From assembly GCF_001613305.1 (NCBI RefSeq), contig NZ_BDCC01000015.1:1-64000 (forward strand): 64,000 nt of DNA, given 5' to 3'. Origin of the DNA: Nocardia vaccinii NBRC 15922. GTDB lineage: Bacteria > Actinomycetota > Actinomycetes > Mycobacteriales > Mycobacteriaceae. Below are positions 18,256 through 27,139 of the stretch, piece after piece. The translations under genes and the position numbers were made by a program. The notes under the pieces are model-generated. The model made no database searches. It was given only the letters and a program-made list of their open reading frames with translations, and had not been told where the DNA came from. The stretch's first letter is position 1, and each line of letters begins with the position of its first letter.

Positions 18256-19589
18256 ACGAGGTGCTTCGGGCCATCGCTACTATACGGTACGACGACTTGC
18301 CGGACGAGGTACGCAGTACCGTCACCGACGCCATCACCGACGCGATCGGTGTTGGCATTGCGGGCAGTATTGAACCCGCAAGCGCTTCGATTATAGAAGC
18401 CACCGCGGAGTACTGCGGGAATTACCCACTGATCGGAGGACAGGGCCTCCGCCGTGACCGCAGTACCACTGCAATGTTCAACGGCACTGCGATCCATGCG
18501 CTGGATTTCGATGATACGAATCATCCCGCATATTCGCATCCCAGCTCCCACCTCGTTCCGACAATCCTGGCCCACCCTGCAGCTTCTGGGAAAGAAGCCG
18601 TCAGGGCCTATGCGCTTGGATTGGAGGTCGAGGCGCGCCTCGGCCGATCGATGAACATGGCTCATTACATGCACGGGTGGCACACCACCGGGACGTTCGG
18701 GACGGTCGCCAGCACAGTCGCAGCGATTATCCTCAGCGATTGCAGCAATGCGGCAGCCGTGTCGGCGCTGGGTATCGCTGCGTCGATGGCGAGTGGGCTA
18801 CGAGCGAATTTTGGAACGATGACGAAGCCGCTGCACGCCGGCATGGCCGCGGCGAATGGCATTCGCGCAGTCGAGTTCGCGTCCTGCGGATTTACCGCCT
18901 CGGCCAACGCCGTCGACGGAAAGTTCGGTCTTTTCGACGTGCTGGGCACGAGGACAGCGGAGGCACAGGACGAGTGCTGGAGCACTTTCGGCGAGCAGTG
19001 GGAAACGATTTCCCCGTTCGGATTGGCTCTGAAACCCTACCCCGCCTGCGGCGCCACACATCCCGCGATCGAAGCGGCGCTCCGCATCTTTCATCGCAAT
19101 ATCGATCGGTGTCGGCCGGAGGCGATCGACAAGGTTCACGTGGAGACGCCGGCTTACTCCGGACTCATTCTGGTGTACAGCCGTCCGCAGTCAGGCCTCG
19201 AGGGCAAGTTCAGTATGGAGTACTGCGTCGCCAACGCGCTGACCCGAGGCGTTGTTACTCTCGACTCGTTCACTGACGCCGCTGTATCAGATGCGGACAT
19301 CCAATCTGTTCTTCCTTCGATCATAATATCGGAATCGCCCGAGGTTGCAGACGACAGCGAGTTTGCCACGCGAGTATCGGTCAAATGGAACGACGGGCAT
19401 TCTGACACCGAGTTCGTCCCGTTGGCCTCCGGAAAGCGCGCACGCTGGTTCACCCCCGACGAAATTAAAGACAAATTCATGATGTGCTCGAGTCGAGCGA
19501 TCGATCGGCCATCCGCCGACATCATCTTCGATGCCTGTCGTAGCATCGCCGACCTCGCGTCCATCAGTGAGTTGACCGATCAGTTCTGA
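18249..19589 (+). CDS. MmgE/PrpD-family protein
   Basis: A 446-residue member of the MmgE/PrpD family, which includes 2-methylcitrate dehydratase and cis-aconitate decarboxylase. Visible family motifs are ALDFDDTNHPAYSHPSSH near residue 85-105, the glycine-rich helix AALGIAASMASGLRANFGTMTKPLHAG and YPACGATHPAIEA. It starts inside the end of the synthetase gene. With a citrate-synthase-family gene in the same operon, action on a methylcitrate-like tricarboxylate is plausible. Dehydratase and decarboxylase members cannot be told apart by eye. Confidence 0.85.
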   Translation: MLNEVLRAIATIRYDDLPDEVRSTVTDAITDAIGVGIAGSIEPASASIIEATAEYCGNYPLIGGQGLRRDRSTTAMFNGTAIHALDFDDTNHPAYSHPSSHLVPTILAHPAASGKEAVRAYALGLEVEARLGRSMNMAHYMHGWHTTGTFGTVASTVAAIILSDCSNAAAVSALGIAASMASGLRANFGTMTKPLHAGMAAANGIRAVEFASCGFTASANAVDGKFGLFDVLGTRTAEAQDECWSTFGEQWETISPFGLALKPYPACGATHPAIEAALRIFHRNIDRCRPEAIDKVHVETPAYSGLILVYSRPQSGLEGKFSMEYCVANALTRGVVTLDSFTDAAVSDADIQSVLPSIIISESPEVADDSEFATRVSVKWNDGHSDTEFVPLASGKRARWFTPDEIKDKFMMCSSRAIDRPSADIIFDACRSIADLASISELTDQF

Positions 19590-19610
19590 GAAGCCTGGAG
19601 AGTTGAAGAT

Positions 19611-20789
19611 ATGACCGCTTCCATTGTGACCAAGAATCCCGACATAACCGACGAGATGGTGAAAAAGGCGCAATCGCTCGTAGGCGTTTGGCTCAGGCGA
19701 GACGTGCACGTCCCATCGTACACCGAGTCGATTGCGCCCGTCGACATTCGCCGTTGGGCCCAATACAGCATGGGTGATGACAATCCACTTTACTCAGATC
19801 CCGAGTATGCCGCGCATTCGTTTTGGGGTGGGCAAATTGCACCTCCTACCTTGCTGTACACAATCGACTCGACAATCGTCGCCCCGGGGTTCCGTGGAAT
19901 TCAATGGATCTACGGAGGCACCAGGTGGCAGAACTACACGCCCATCCGCGTAGGTGACAAGATCACCGCACGCGCGCGTGTCATCGGAATGCATGAAAAG
20001 TTCGGAAAGCATGCTAACCGCTTCTTCGTCCAAATCGGCCAGACGGTGTATGAAAACCAGCGCGGAGAGGTCGTTTCGATAGCTGAGAGCGATGTCCTTC
20101 GAATCCCGAGAAGCAACTCGGGCAAGAATTCCGGCCTCCGAGGGTTCGAGGACCGCAATAAGCCTCCGACCTACACAGACGAGCAGCTGGAAGCCATCAA
20201 ACACGCCTATCTCACGGAGGAAAGGCGGGCCACCGAGCCGCGGTACTGGGATGATGTCCAGGTAGGTGACGAACTGGGTCCCTTGGTCAAAGGGCCGCTC
20301 ACATTGGTAGATGTCATGGCATTCTATTCCGGGCGCAGGAACACCTATCCGCCACTCAAACTTGCCGTCCTCGAGCGGGAGCGGCATCCGGGGAACGTCT
20401 ACCAGTCCCCGACGACACGCATTCCTATGCACCCGGCCGCCGGCCACATGGACAACGAGATCGCTCGTGAGATCGGCATGCCCCGAGCATATGACCAGGG
20501 CTGGCAGCGGGCCAACTGGGGGTGCCACCTGATCACCAACTGGTCGGGTGACATGTCGTTCGTCGAGTCGCTCAGCCACAAACTCCTCGCGCCCAACCTG
20601 GTCGGCGATACGACCTGGATGAAGGGCTCGGTCGTCGGCAAGCGGACCATCGGAAATCGACACCTCGTCGATATCGAGTTCCAGGGCATCAACCAAGACG
20701 ATCGCATCAATGTTGTTGGTACCGCTACCGTGCGCCTGCCATCCAAAGACGTCAACGACCTCTTCCTGCTGTCGGACAGGAGCAAATGA
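19611..20789 (+). CDS. MaoC/FAS1-type double hotdog acyl-CoA hydratase
   Basis: A 392-residue protein with two hotdog domains. The N-terminal FAS1-like dehydratase domain contains WAQYSMGDDNPLYSDPEYAAHS and GGQIAPPTLLY, the hydratase-2-like helix region. The C-terminal half has a second degenerate hotdog (YWDDVQVGDELGPLVKGPLT). Such proteins hydrate enoyl-CoA thioesters, including branched or dicarboxylic ones. A short leader gap and GGAGAG precede the ATG. It overlaps the CoA-transferase gene by four bases (ATGA), so the two are translated together and likely act in sequence. Confidence 0.85.
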   Translation: MTASIVTKNPDITDEMVKKAQSLVGVWLRRDVHVPSYTESIAPVDIRRWAQYSMGDDNPLYSDPEYAAHSFWGGQIAPPTLLYTIDSTIVAPGFRGIQWIYGGTRWQNYTPIRVGDKITARARVIGMHEKFGKHANRFFVQIGQTVYENQRGEVVSIAESDVLRIPRSNSGKNSGLRGFEDRNKPPTYTDEQLEAIKHAYLTEERRATEPRYWDDVQVGDELGPLVKGPLTLVDVMAFYSGRRNTYPPLKLAVLERERHPGNVYQSPTTRIPMHPAAGHMDNEIAREIGMPRAYDQGWQRANWGCHLITNWSGDMSFVESLSHKLLAPNLVGDTTWMKGSVVGKRTIGNRHLVDIEFQGINQDDRINVVGTATVRLPSKDVNDLFLLSDRSK

Positions 20790-22012
20790 TGAGTGACGAA
20801 TGGGAAGCTCCTCTGGCGGGGATCAAAGTTCTGGACTTCACGCATGGCGTTGCCGGTCCATACGCGTCCATGCTTCTCGGCGATCTGGGCGCAACTATTT
20901 GGAAAATTGAGCGGCCGCGGCGCGGCGACCCTACCCGGTACATGAACGTCAGTGACAAATTCGCTTCGGGCGCTGCCGAATTCGGTGGGGACTACTTTCT
21001 CGCTATCAACCGAAACAAACAATCGGTCGGCATTGACCTAAGTCTTCCCGATGGAAGGGACCTCGCGCTGCGACTCGCCACCAAGGCCGATATCGTCGTG
21101 TCCAACTTCAGGCCGGGCGTGATGGATAGACTCGGACTGGGGGCGGATGCACTGAGGGCTGCCAATCCACAGGTCATCATCGCCGAACTGTCTGCCTATG
21201 GCGTTGCCGGCGAGCTTGCCGGTCAGCCTGGGATGGACGTTGCCATCCAAGCAAGATCAGGCGTCATGTCGATTACTGGCTATCCCGATGACACTCGGCC
21301 AGTCAAGCCGGGTGCCTCTATTGCCGATTTCGGCGGTGGTGCTCATTTTACCGTCGCGATCGTGGCGGCCCTGCACAAGCGCTCGGTCACGGGAAAGGGT
21401 TCCACCGTTCATATCTCTTTGCTGGATGCGATGGTCTCCTTGCTCATGAACTACTCCGTCGCCGTGATCGATGGTGGCGCTGAGATCCAGCCGATGGGCT
21501 CCGGGCACCCTCAGCTCGCACCGTTCGCAGCCTTTGATACTGCCGATGGACACATCGTCATCGCGACGGGAACCAATAAGCTATTCCGTACACTTTGCAA
21601 GCTCCTGGGGCGGGACGATGTCGCCACCGACCCGAGGTTCGAGACGAACGTTCACCGTGTGCGTAACCGGGCAGCGCTCGAGACGATTCTGAACGAGGAG
21701 ATGGCAGCAAAGACCACCTCGGAGTGGCAAACAACCTTTGAAGAAGAGGGAATCCCAAGCTCCCCCGTCAATCAGATGGCCGAGGCATTTCGCGAGCCGC
21801 AGCTCTGGTCGCAAGGTTTGGTTACCAGCGTCAAGCATGCCCGGTACGGAGAAATTCATCAGATCGCCGCGCCGTATCTCCTTGACGATCACAGGATGCC
21901 GATCGAGTGCCCGCCGCCCTCGCTAGGTGCCGACACTTCCACAGTGCTTGCTGGCGAACTCGGCTTGTCAGCGGATGACTTCGAAAAGCTGCGAACCGCT
22001 CGAGTGATTTAA
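20786..22012 (+). CDS. CaiB/BaiF family III CoA-transferase
   Basis: A 408-residue family III CoA-transferase. The start GIKVLDFTHGVAGPYASMLLGDLGA and the segment SVGIDLSLPDGRDLALRLATKADIVVSNFRPG are diagnostic, with the catalytic Asp expected in QPGMDVAIQARSG. The family moves CoA between carboxylic acids such as succinate, mesaconate, itaconate or carnitine. It overlaps the MaoC-type gene and precedes the citrate-synthase-like gene. An acid activator (16117) and a CoA-transferase in one operon suggest at least two activation steps. Confidence 0.92.
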   Translation: MMSDEWEAPLAGIKVLDFTHGVAGPYASMLLGDLGATIWKIERPRRGDPTRYMNVSDKFASGAAEFGGDYFLAINRNKQSVGIDLSLPDGRDLALRLATKADIVVSNFRPGVMDRLGLGADALRAANPQVIIAELSAYGVAGELAGQPGMDVAIQARSGVMSITGYPDDTRPVKPGASIADFGGGAHFTVAIVAALHKRSVTGKGSTVHISLLDAMVSLLMNYSVAVIDGGAEIQPMGSGHPQLAPFAAFDTADGHIVIATGTNKLFRTLCKLLGRDDVATDPRFETNVHRVRNRAALETILNEEMAAKTTSEWQTTFEEEGIPSSPVNQMAEAFREPQLWSQGLVTSVKHARYGEIHQIAAPYLLDDHRMPIECPPPSLGADTSTVLAGELGLSADDFEKLRTARVI

Positions 22013-22071
22013 TGATTCTCACCATGAGAAGAGTTGAAATGCTTTGATCTCGATGGAACGAGAGAGTTTGA

Positions 22072-23199
22072 ATGAGTGTAAGTACTGAATTTTCCGAAGG
22101 GCTCGAAGGCGTCACCGCTTTCGCCACCAAGATAGCCGAACCTGACAAGGCCGGCGGAGCACTGCGATACCGCGGTGTGGATGTGAGGGAACTCGTTGCG
22201 GAGGGCGTCCACTTCGACGATGTCTGGTCGTTGCTTGTCGATGGTGAATTTGGCGGGCATATCGACATGCGGGCTGCTCCGACTCTTCCCTATACCTCAG
22301 CCGACGTACGCATCGACGCGCAGGCGGCTGTCGCTACACTGGCGGCGCGGTACGGCTTCGCACCTCTGCTCGACATCAGCGATCCTGTGGCCGCCGACCA
22401 CCTCGCAACGGCTACGGCGGCGACATTGTCGTTCGTCGCGCAGTCTGCCCGGGGCTCGGGTCGCTCGCCAGTACCGGCAAAAGCCTTCGAGTCGTGCAGC
22501 ACTCTCGCGGAACATTTCCTGATGCAGTGGCGAGGCGATGTGAATCCCGATCACGCCGATGCAATCGACACGTATTGGGTTACCGCCGCGGAGCACGGGA
22601 TGAACGCTTCTACGTTTACTGCACGCGTAATTGCGTCTACCGGTGCCGACGTGGCTGCAGCGATGTCGGGAGCGATCGGCGCTATGTCCGGTCCTCTCCA
22701 CGGAGGCGCACCCGCGCGGGTCCTTCCGATGCTTGATGCAGTCGAGAAGGCCGGAAGGGCAGACCGGTATGTCAAGGATGTTCTCAATCGTGGCGATCGA
22801 CTCATGGGTTTCGGACACCGTATTTATCGTGCACAGGATCCCCGTGCCGCGATCCTCCGAGCAACTGCACAGCGGCTCGGTGCTCCACGCTATGAGGTCG
22901 CCGTCGAGCTCGAAAATGCCGCGCTCACCGAATTGAAAAAGCGACGACCCGATCGAGCGTTGGCGACGAACGTCGAGTTCTGGGCCGCCGTAGTCCTCGA
23001 TTTCGCGGAGGTCCCCGCGCCAATGATGCCCGCGATGTTCACTTGTGGACGAACCGCGGGTTGGTCCGCGCACATCCTCGAGCAAAAACGTCTGGGCCGA
23101 CTGGTCCGCCCATTAGCTCTCTACACAGGTGAGGATCCACGCTCAGTGCACGATGTGGAGAGTTGGCCGAGCGTCAACAGCTTTGCCTCGAGTCGATAA
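22072..23199 (+). CDS. Citrate synthase / 2-methylcitrate synthase family protein
   Basis: A 375-residue citrate-synthase-fold enzyme. Catalytic His residues are expected in HGMNAST and in GPLHGGAPARV; GFGHRIYRAQDPRA and VLDFAEVPAPMMPAMF follow in the usual order, with the Asp nucleophile in the last. Its short length fits the actinobacterial type II citrate synthase 2 and methylcitrate synthase group rather than the 430-residue main citrate synthase. It condenses an acyl-CoA with a 2-oxo acid. AGAGAGTTTG precedes the ATG, and the gap of 59 bases after the CoA-transferase gene keeps it in the operon. Confidence 0.88.
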   Translation: MSVSTEFSEGLEGVTAFATKIAEPDKAGGALRYRGVDVRELVAEGVHFDDVWSLLVDGEFGGHIDMRAAPTLPYTSADVRIDAQAAVATLAARYGFAPLLDISDPVAADHLATATAATLSFVAQSARGSGRSPVPAKAFESCSTLAEHFLMQWRGDVNPDHADAIDTYWVTAAEHGMNASTFTARVIASTGADVAAAMSGAIGAMSGPLHGGAPARVLPMLDAVEKAGRADRYVKDVLNRGDRLMGFGHRIYRAQDPRAAILRATAQRLGAPRYEVAVELENAALTELKKRRPDRALATNVEFWAAVVLDFAEVPAPMMPAMFTCGRTAGWSAHILEQKRLGRLVRPLALYTGEDPRSVHDVESWPSVNSFASSR

Positions 23200-23321
23200 A
23201 CAACACAAATACGGCAGCATTAAATGGCATAAGTCGGCGACTTGACGTAGCACGAAGTATAACGGTGACGCGCGCCTGCCCCTGCGGAATACAACGTCGC
23301 GGGGTTGGCGGCAGCGTTTCA

Positions 23322-23713
23322 AAACGGTCCTTCGGCACTCACGGACAACGACCATGTCACATTCGCCCCACAACTCGGCGAGAACCTGCACGCTCCGGTC
23401 CTCATCCACCCTGGTGGCGATCCGCTCTGGCAGATGACACCCCCGGATAGTCGTATTGGCCGCTGACCGACGGTCAGCGAATAGCTTTGGCGGGCACCGA
23501 GATAAAGGTCATCCACACACCGGGACATTCACCGGGGGCGGTGTGCCTACACGTCCCGGAGGCAGAGACCCTGTCTCGGGCGACACACTATTCGCTGGAG
23601 GGCCCGGCGCGACAGGAAGATCTTTCTCCGACTTTCCCACCATCATCGGATCCATCCGCGACCGCCTACTCAATCTGCCCGAGCACACCCAGGTCTACAA
23701 CCCGAATGGATAA
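23322..23713 (+). pseudogene. MBL-fold hydrolase, frameshifted and truncated
   Basis: Three frames in series give one protein: DNDHVTFAPQLGENLHAPVLIHP and LWQMTPPDS, then GTEIKVIHTPGHSPGAVCLHV, then SGDTLFAGGPGATGRSFSDFP and SIRDRLLNLPEHTQV. This is the core of a glyoxalase-II-like metallohydrolase, with the third metal His in HTPGHSPG and the Asp in SGDTLF. Two frameshifts, lack of an N-terminus and a cut-off C-terminus show it is non-functional. It marks the edge of the rearranged mobile region. Confidence 0.75.
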
Positions 23714-23740
23714 GGTCTGCCCCAAGGCATTAGAACTCTC

Positions 23741-24073
23741 TCAGGCAGTCGCCAGCTCGTACGCTCTGACGATCTCCGCGTGCACACGACCACGCGCAGC
23801 TATCTGATGCCCATTCTTCCGTGCCCACTCCCGGATCGCCGCGGTATCTCCCCGCTTGCCCGTCGACCGCGTTGCCCCCTTGGACTTGGGAGCCCGCCCC
23901 ACCCTCCGGGCCGCTCCGGTCCAAGGCTCGAAAACATCACGCAGCTTGCCGGCGTTTTTCACCGACAGGTCGATCTCGTACTCCACACCATCGAGACTGA
24001 ACAGCACCGTCTCTTCCGCCGTGGATTTCCCGTCGCAGTCGTCCACCAACTCGACAATGACCCTCTTCGCCAC
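23741..24073 (-). CDS. lsr2: Lsr2-family nucleoid-associated protein
   Basis: A 110-residue Lsr2 protein starting at GTG 24073. The N-terminal dimerisation domain reads MAKRVIVELVDDCDG ... EIDLSVKNAGKLRD. A basic linker follows, and the C-terminal DNA-binding domain is AAIREWARKNGHQIAARGR with the RGR AT-hook-like motif at about 94-96. Lsr2 is the actinobacterial H-NS analogue: it binds AT-rich minor grooves and silences foreign DNA. Group II intron sequence ends only about 70 bases upstream of its start, so its promoter may have been displaced. Whether this is the main chromosomal copy or an extra paralogue cannot be told from the window. Confidence 0.93.
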   Translation of the reverse strand: MAKRVIVELVDDCDGKSTAEETVLFSLDGVEYEIDLSVKNAGKLRDVFEPWTGAARRVGRAPKSKGATRSTGKRGDTAAIREWARKNGHQIAARGRVHAEIVRAYELATA

Positions 24074-24144
24074 GCCACTTCCCTTCCGTCGACGTCAAAC
24101 CCCAAAGCAGCAAGCCTAGCCTGGATCCACCGACGTGTTGTTGG

Positions 24145-24219
24145 TCGGGTGGCCCGGGGGGAATTGCACCCCCGGGCTCCCACAGATCCCGGCGTGACAG
24201 TCTCCCCGTCACCGGGCTC
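24145..24219 (-). ncRNA. Group II intron domains V and VI (3-prime end)
   Basis: On the minus strand, bases 24219-24185 form a hairpin starting GAGCCCGGTGACGGGGAGAC and ending GCCGGGATC, which matches domain V of bacterial group II introns (about 34 nt, catalytic hairpin). It is followed directly by a GC-rich hairpin at 24178-24152 (GCCCGGGGG paired with CCCCCGGGC), in the domain VI position. These lie 12 bases beyond the end of the reverse transcriptase frame, where intron 3-prime ends belong. The exact 3-prime splice site, probably near 24143, is uncertain. Confidence 0.65.
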
Positions 24220-24231
24220 TTGTCCTCCTGA

Positions 24232-24897
24232 TCACCAGATGGGCGCGACCGAGGAAGTCCACTGCCAGTGCGCAAACATGCGGGGATGCCGTGCGGTGAT
24301 CCCCTGCCAGCAGTCGATGGCCTTCTTCTCGGCGCGCAGTCGTTTGTATTTCGTGCGGATCCAGCGCACCAAGTAGGCATCGATGCGCGTCAGGAGCGAA
24401 TACAGCGCGGAGCGGTAGAACGCCCCGTAGTACTGCATCCAGCCTCGCACAATCGGATTGATCCATCGGGCGAGGTCGGCGAAGGTGCGCCCGATGCGCA
24501 GATGCAGCCGCCAGGACCGCACCACCGCACCGATCCGTTTCAGGGCCTGTTTGCTGATCGCGGGCAGAAACACATTGAACTTCTGCCCGTGCCTGTTTCG
24601 CGCCGACCGTTGCCGGAACTCGAACCCCAGGAACGTGAACGACGTGTGCTCATGCGAGCCGCGCCGCTGCCCGTCCTGGCAGTACACGATCCGGGTCTTG
24701 TCGGGATGCAGCCGTAGCCCGACCTGCTCCATGCGTGCGCCGATCGCGGCCAGCACCTCACGGGCCTGCCGCTCACTGACACAGTGCACGACCGCGTCAT
24801 CGACGTAGCGTTCGAATGGGACGCCGGGAAACCTCCGAGCCATCGACGCGTCGAATGCATAGTGCAGGAACAGATTCGCGAGCACCGGCGACACTAC
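24232..24897 (-). pseudogene. Group II intron reverse transcriptase/maturase, C-terminal half
   Basis: The minus-strand frame encodes the RT palm from GGVVSPVLANLFLHYAFD through FERYVDDAVVHC (the YxDD catalytic motif, here YVDD) and LRLHPDKTRIVY, then the maturase thumb (WINPIVRGWMQYYGAFYRS, ARHPRMFAHWQW). The fingers and first palm motifs are missing because the recombinase element has inserted just before VSPVLAN. This half belongs to the common intron RT lineage with a SPVLANLFLHYAFD palm. It lies beside a matching domain V, so the intron 3-prime end is native to it. Confidence 0.8.
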
Positions 24898-24917
24898 GCC
24901 CCCAACAAGGTTGGCAA
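24898..24917 (+). repeat. Left 20-bp terminal inverted repeat
   Basis: GCCCCCAACAAGGTTGGCAA; its exact reverse complement occurs at 27115-27134. TAC precedes it directly, as TAC follows the right copy. The arms probably derive from a dyad recombination site. Confidence 0.8.
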
Positions 24918-25011
24918 CTTCTGTTTCGATGTCACGCTGAGCTATCGGCGGTTGGAGCGGCCGCGTCGGGGGCCGGGGACGGTGTGACGTGTCCGGTAGT
25001 AGGTTTGTGTC

Positions 25012-25359
25012 GTGGCCGGAAGTCGTTGCGACGCTGCTGAATTCGCATGTCGTGTCAACGTGGCTGCGGAGTTGGTGGATGGTGGTGTGTCGGTGGCCGA
25101 TGCTGCGCGCGGGCTGGCGGATCGGTTCGGGTGTTCGCTGCGGCAAGCCCGCCGCTACGTGGATCGCGCCGCCGCGGGTGGTCGGATCCCGGTCGCGGAA
25201 TCCACGGTGGTATTCAGTGTCAAACTCAAACTCCCTGCGGCACTGGTGGTTCGGGTGCGTGAACACGCAGGGGACTCCGGTAGCACGTTGTCGGAGGTGG
25301 TGTCGCAGGCGTTGGCGGATCACCTGGTGCGTGGCCGGGCGCGGCCCGGCTCTCGGTGA
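25012..25359 (+). CDS. Small DNA-binding protein with C-terminal ribbon-helix-helix
   Basis: A 115-residue protein beginning at GTG 25012. The N-terminal half contains a helix-turn-helix-like run (VADAARGLADRFGCSLRQARRYVDRA). The C-terminal half ends in VVFSVKLKLPAALVVRVREHAGDSG and STLSEVVSQALADHL, the strand-helix-helix shape of ribbon-helix-helix repressors. It is the first of three plus-strand genes in the element and overlaps the next by four bases. A role in controlling recombinase expression or in recombination directionality is plausible. Family identity is uncertain. Confidence 0.6.
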   Translation: MAGSRCDAAEFACRVNVAAELVDGGVSVADAARGLADRFGCSLRQARRYVDRAAAGGRIPVAESTVVFSVKLKLPAALVVRVREHAGDSGSTLSEVVSQALADHLVRGRARPGSR

Positions 25360-25610
25360 ACGAGAGGCGGGTCGAGACGGAGTTCGTGTTCGACCGGCAC
25401 GCGGCCACGAATGTGTCGGCGGCCTACGAGATATTGGTTCCGCAACGTCGAGCCCGCATCGCGCGGGTTCAGGAAGGACTGCCACCACGTGACGAGCGCG
25501 GTGATCTACGCCCGGGTGTCCTCGGCCCGGCAGAAGAAGAACGAAACGATCGCATCCCAGATCGCAGCGGTGAAAGCGCACGCCGAACACCTCGGGCTCG
25601 AGGTGCCTGA
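25356..25610 (+). CDS. Small hypothetical protein upstream of the recombinase
   Basis: A short frame starting at GTG 25356 that overlaps the preceding gene as GTGA. Its first 50 residues (ETEFVFDRHAATNVSAAYEILVPQ, RRARIARVQEG) look like real protein, while the part after about base 25500 runs inside the recombinase gene in another frame and may not be conserved. It could be a small accessory factor of the element. I do not recognise the family. Confidence 0.4.
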   Translation: MNERRVETEFVFDRHAATNVSAAYEILVPQRRARIARVQEGLPPRDERGDLRPGVLGPAEEERNDRIPDRSGESARRTPRARGA

Positions 25611-27139
25611 AGAATGGGTGTTCGCTGATGACGGGCACTCCGGCGCCACCCTGGTCCGGCCCGCGCTGGAGCGGCTGCGGGACCTGGTCGCCGGAGTCGG
25701 TGTCGATACGGTGCTGTGCTACTCGCCGGACCGGCTGGCCCGAAAGTTCGCCTATCAGGCGTTGTTGATCGAGGAATTCACCCGCGCGGGGACGAGAGTC
25801 GAGTTCGTCAACGGCCCGCGGGGTGACTCGCCGGAGGACCAGTTGCTGGTGCAGTTCCAGGGCATGTTCGCCGAATACGAGAAGGCCCAGATCATGGAGC
25901 GGTATCGGCGCGGCAAGACTCACCGCGCCAAGGGGGGTCGGTGAACGTGCTCGGCGGTGCCCCGTTCGGCTACCGCTACCTGCGCAAAACCGATCACACC
26001 GGTGCGGTTTACGAGATCGTCGAGCAACGAGGCCACACTCGTCGCGGAGCTGTTTCGCCGTTACGCCGACGACGGCGCCTCCATCGCCGACCTTGCCCGC
26101 TGGCTCACCGAACAAGGCGTCGTGACCCGCACCGGAAAGTCCCGCTGGGACCGGTCGGTGATCTGGGGCATGCTGCGCAACCCGGCCTACGCCGGTCGCG
26201 CGGTGTTCGGCAAAACCAGGGTCGTGCACGAATCCGCGGCCCTGAACCGGGTGGCCCGGTTGCAGGGCCGGTCGGTGCCCAAGGCGTCGAAGACCGTGGA
26301 CCGCCCGCGCGAGGAGTGGATCGAGATCCCGGTGCCGGCGATCGTCACCGCCGAGACGTTCGAGCGGGTCGCACAAAGACTGGCCGACAACAAACGCTTC
26401 GCCACCCGCAACAACAAGACTCCCGCGTCGCTGCTGCAAGGCCTCGCCGCCTGCGCAGCCTGCGGATACGGCTACTACCGCACCTCCACCCGCACCACCA
26501 ACAAGAAAATCTAATACTACCGATGCCTGGGCTCGGACGACTACCGCTACGAAGGCGGCCGGGTCTGCGCCAACAAACCCGTGCGCGCGGACTACCTCGA
26601 TACCGTCGTCTGGGACCACATCACCGCCCTGCTGGCCGACCCGTAGCTGATCCGCACCGAGATCGACAAACGACTCGAGACCGCCAAGACATCCGATCCC
26701 GTTGTCGCGCAACGCAAACGACTCGACCACACTCGCCAAGGCACGCTCCGGCATCGCGGCGATGATCGAAGCGTTCGGCGAGCATCTGATCACCATCGAC
26801 GAGCTGCGCTCTCGCATGCCCGACCTGCGCGCACGGGAAACCAACCTGCGCAACCAGATCGAGGCCCTCGACGCCCAGCTCGCCGACCGCCACGCCTACC
26901 TCGCCCTGGCCGCCGACCTGCACGGCTTCCTCACCCAACTCAGCACCAACGCCGAAACAGCCACCACCTACGAACGCCACCGCGTGATGAAACTGCTCGT
27001 CAAAGACGTCCTCATCGGACCCGAGAAGATCACCATCCGCCACCGAATCCCCATCCGCGAACGCACCGGCGACAGCACCCCCTCGGCCGACAACACCGAC
27101 CAGGAGGGCGAACATTGCCAACCTTGTTGGGGGCTACTC
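25489..27139 (+). pseudogene. Large serine recombinase, multiply broken
   Basis: The catalytic domain starts at GTG 25489 and is intact: AVIYARVSSARQ holds the nucleophile Ser, with YSPDRLARKF and FAEYEKAQIMERYRRGK following. Then a frameshift near 25944, a second near 26030, in-frame stops at 26512 (after TNKKI) and 26644 (after LLADP), and a third frameshift near 26705 break it. The pieces otherwise read as one protein: recombinase domain (TRTGKSRWDRSVIWGMLRNPAYAG), zinc ribbon (CAACGYGYYR) and coiled coil (NLRNQIEALDAQLADRHAYLALAAD). Length and layout fit integrases of the phiC31/TG1/Bxb1 type. The element should no longer move by itself. Confidence 0.8.
27115..27134 (-). repeat. Right 20-bp terminal inverted repeat
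   Basis: TTGCCAACCTTGTTGGGGGC on the plus strand, the exact reverse complement of 24898-24917. It lies at the point where the RT reading frame of the N-terminal half is lost. TAC follows it. Confidence 0.8.

Noticed and set aside
24232..26853. 873-residue minus-strand open frame
   Set aside because: Only its last 220 residues are RT. The rest is antisense to the recombinase gene and has no domains.
24898..27134. Tn3-type transposon from the inverted repeats
   Set aside because: Ends are 20 bp rather than about 38 bp, there is no large transposase gene and no 5-bp target duplication.
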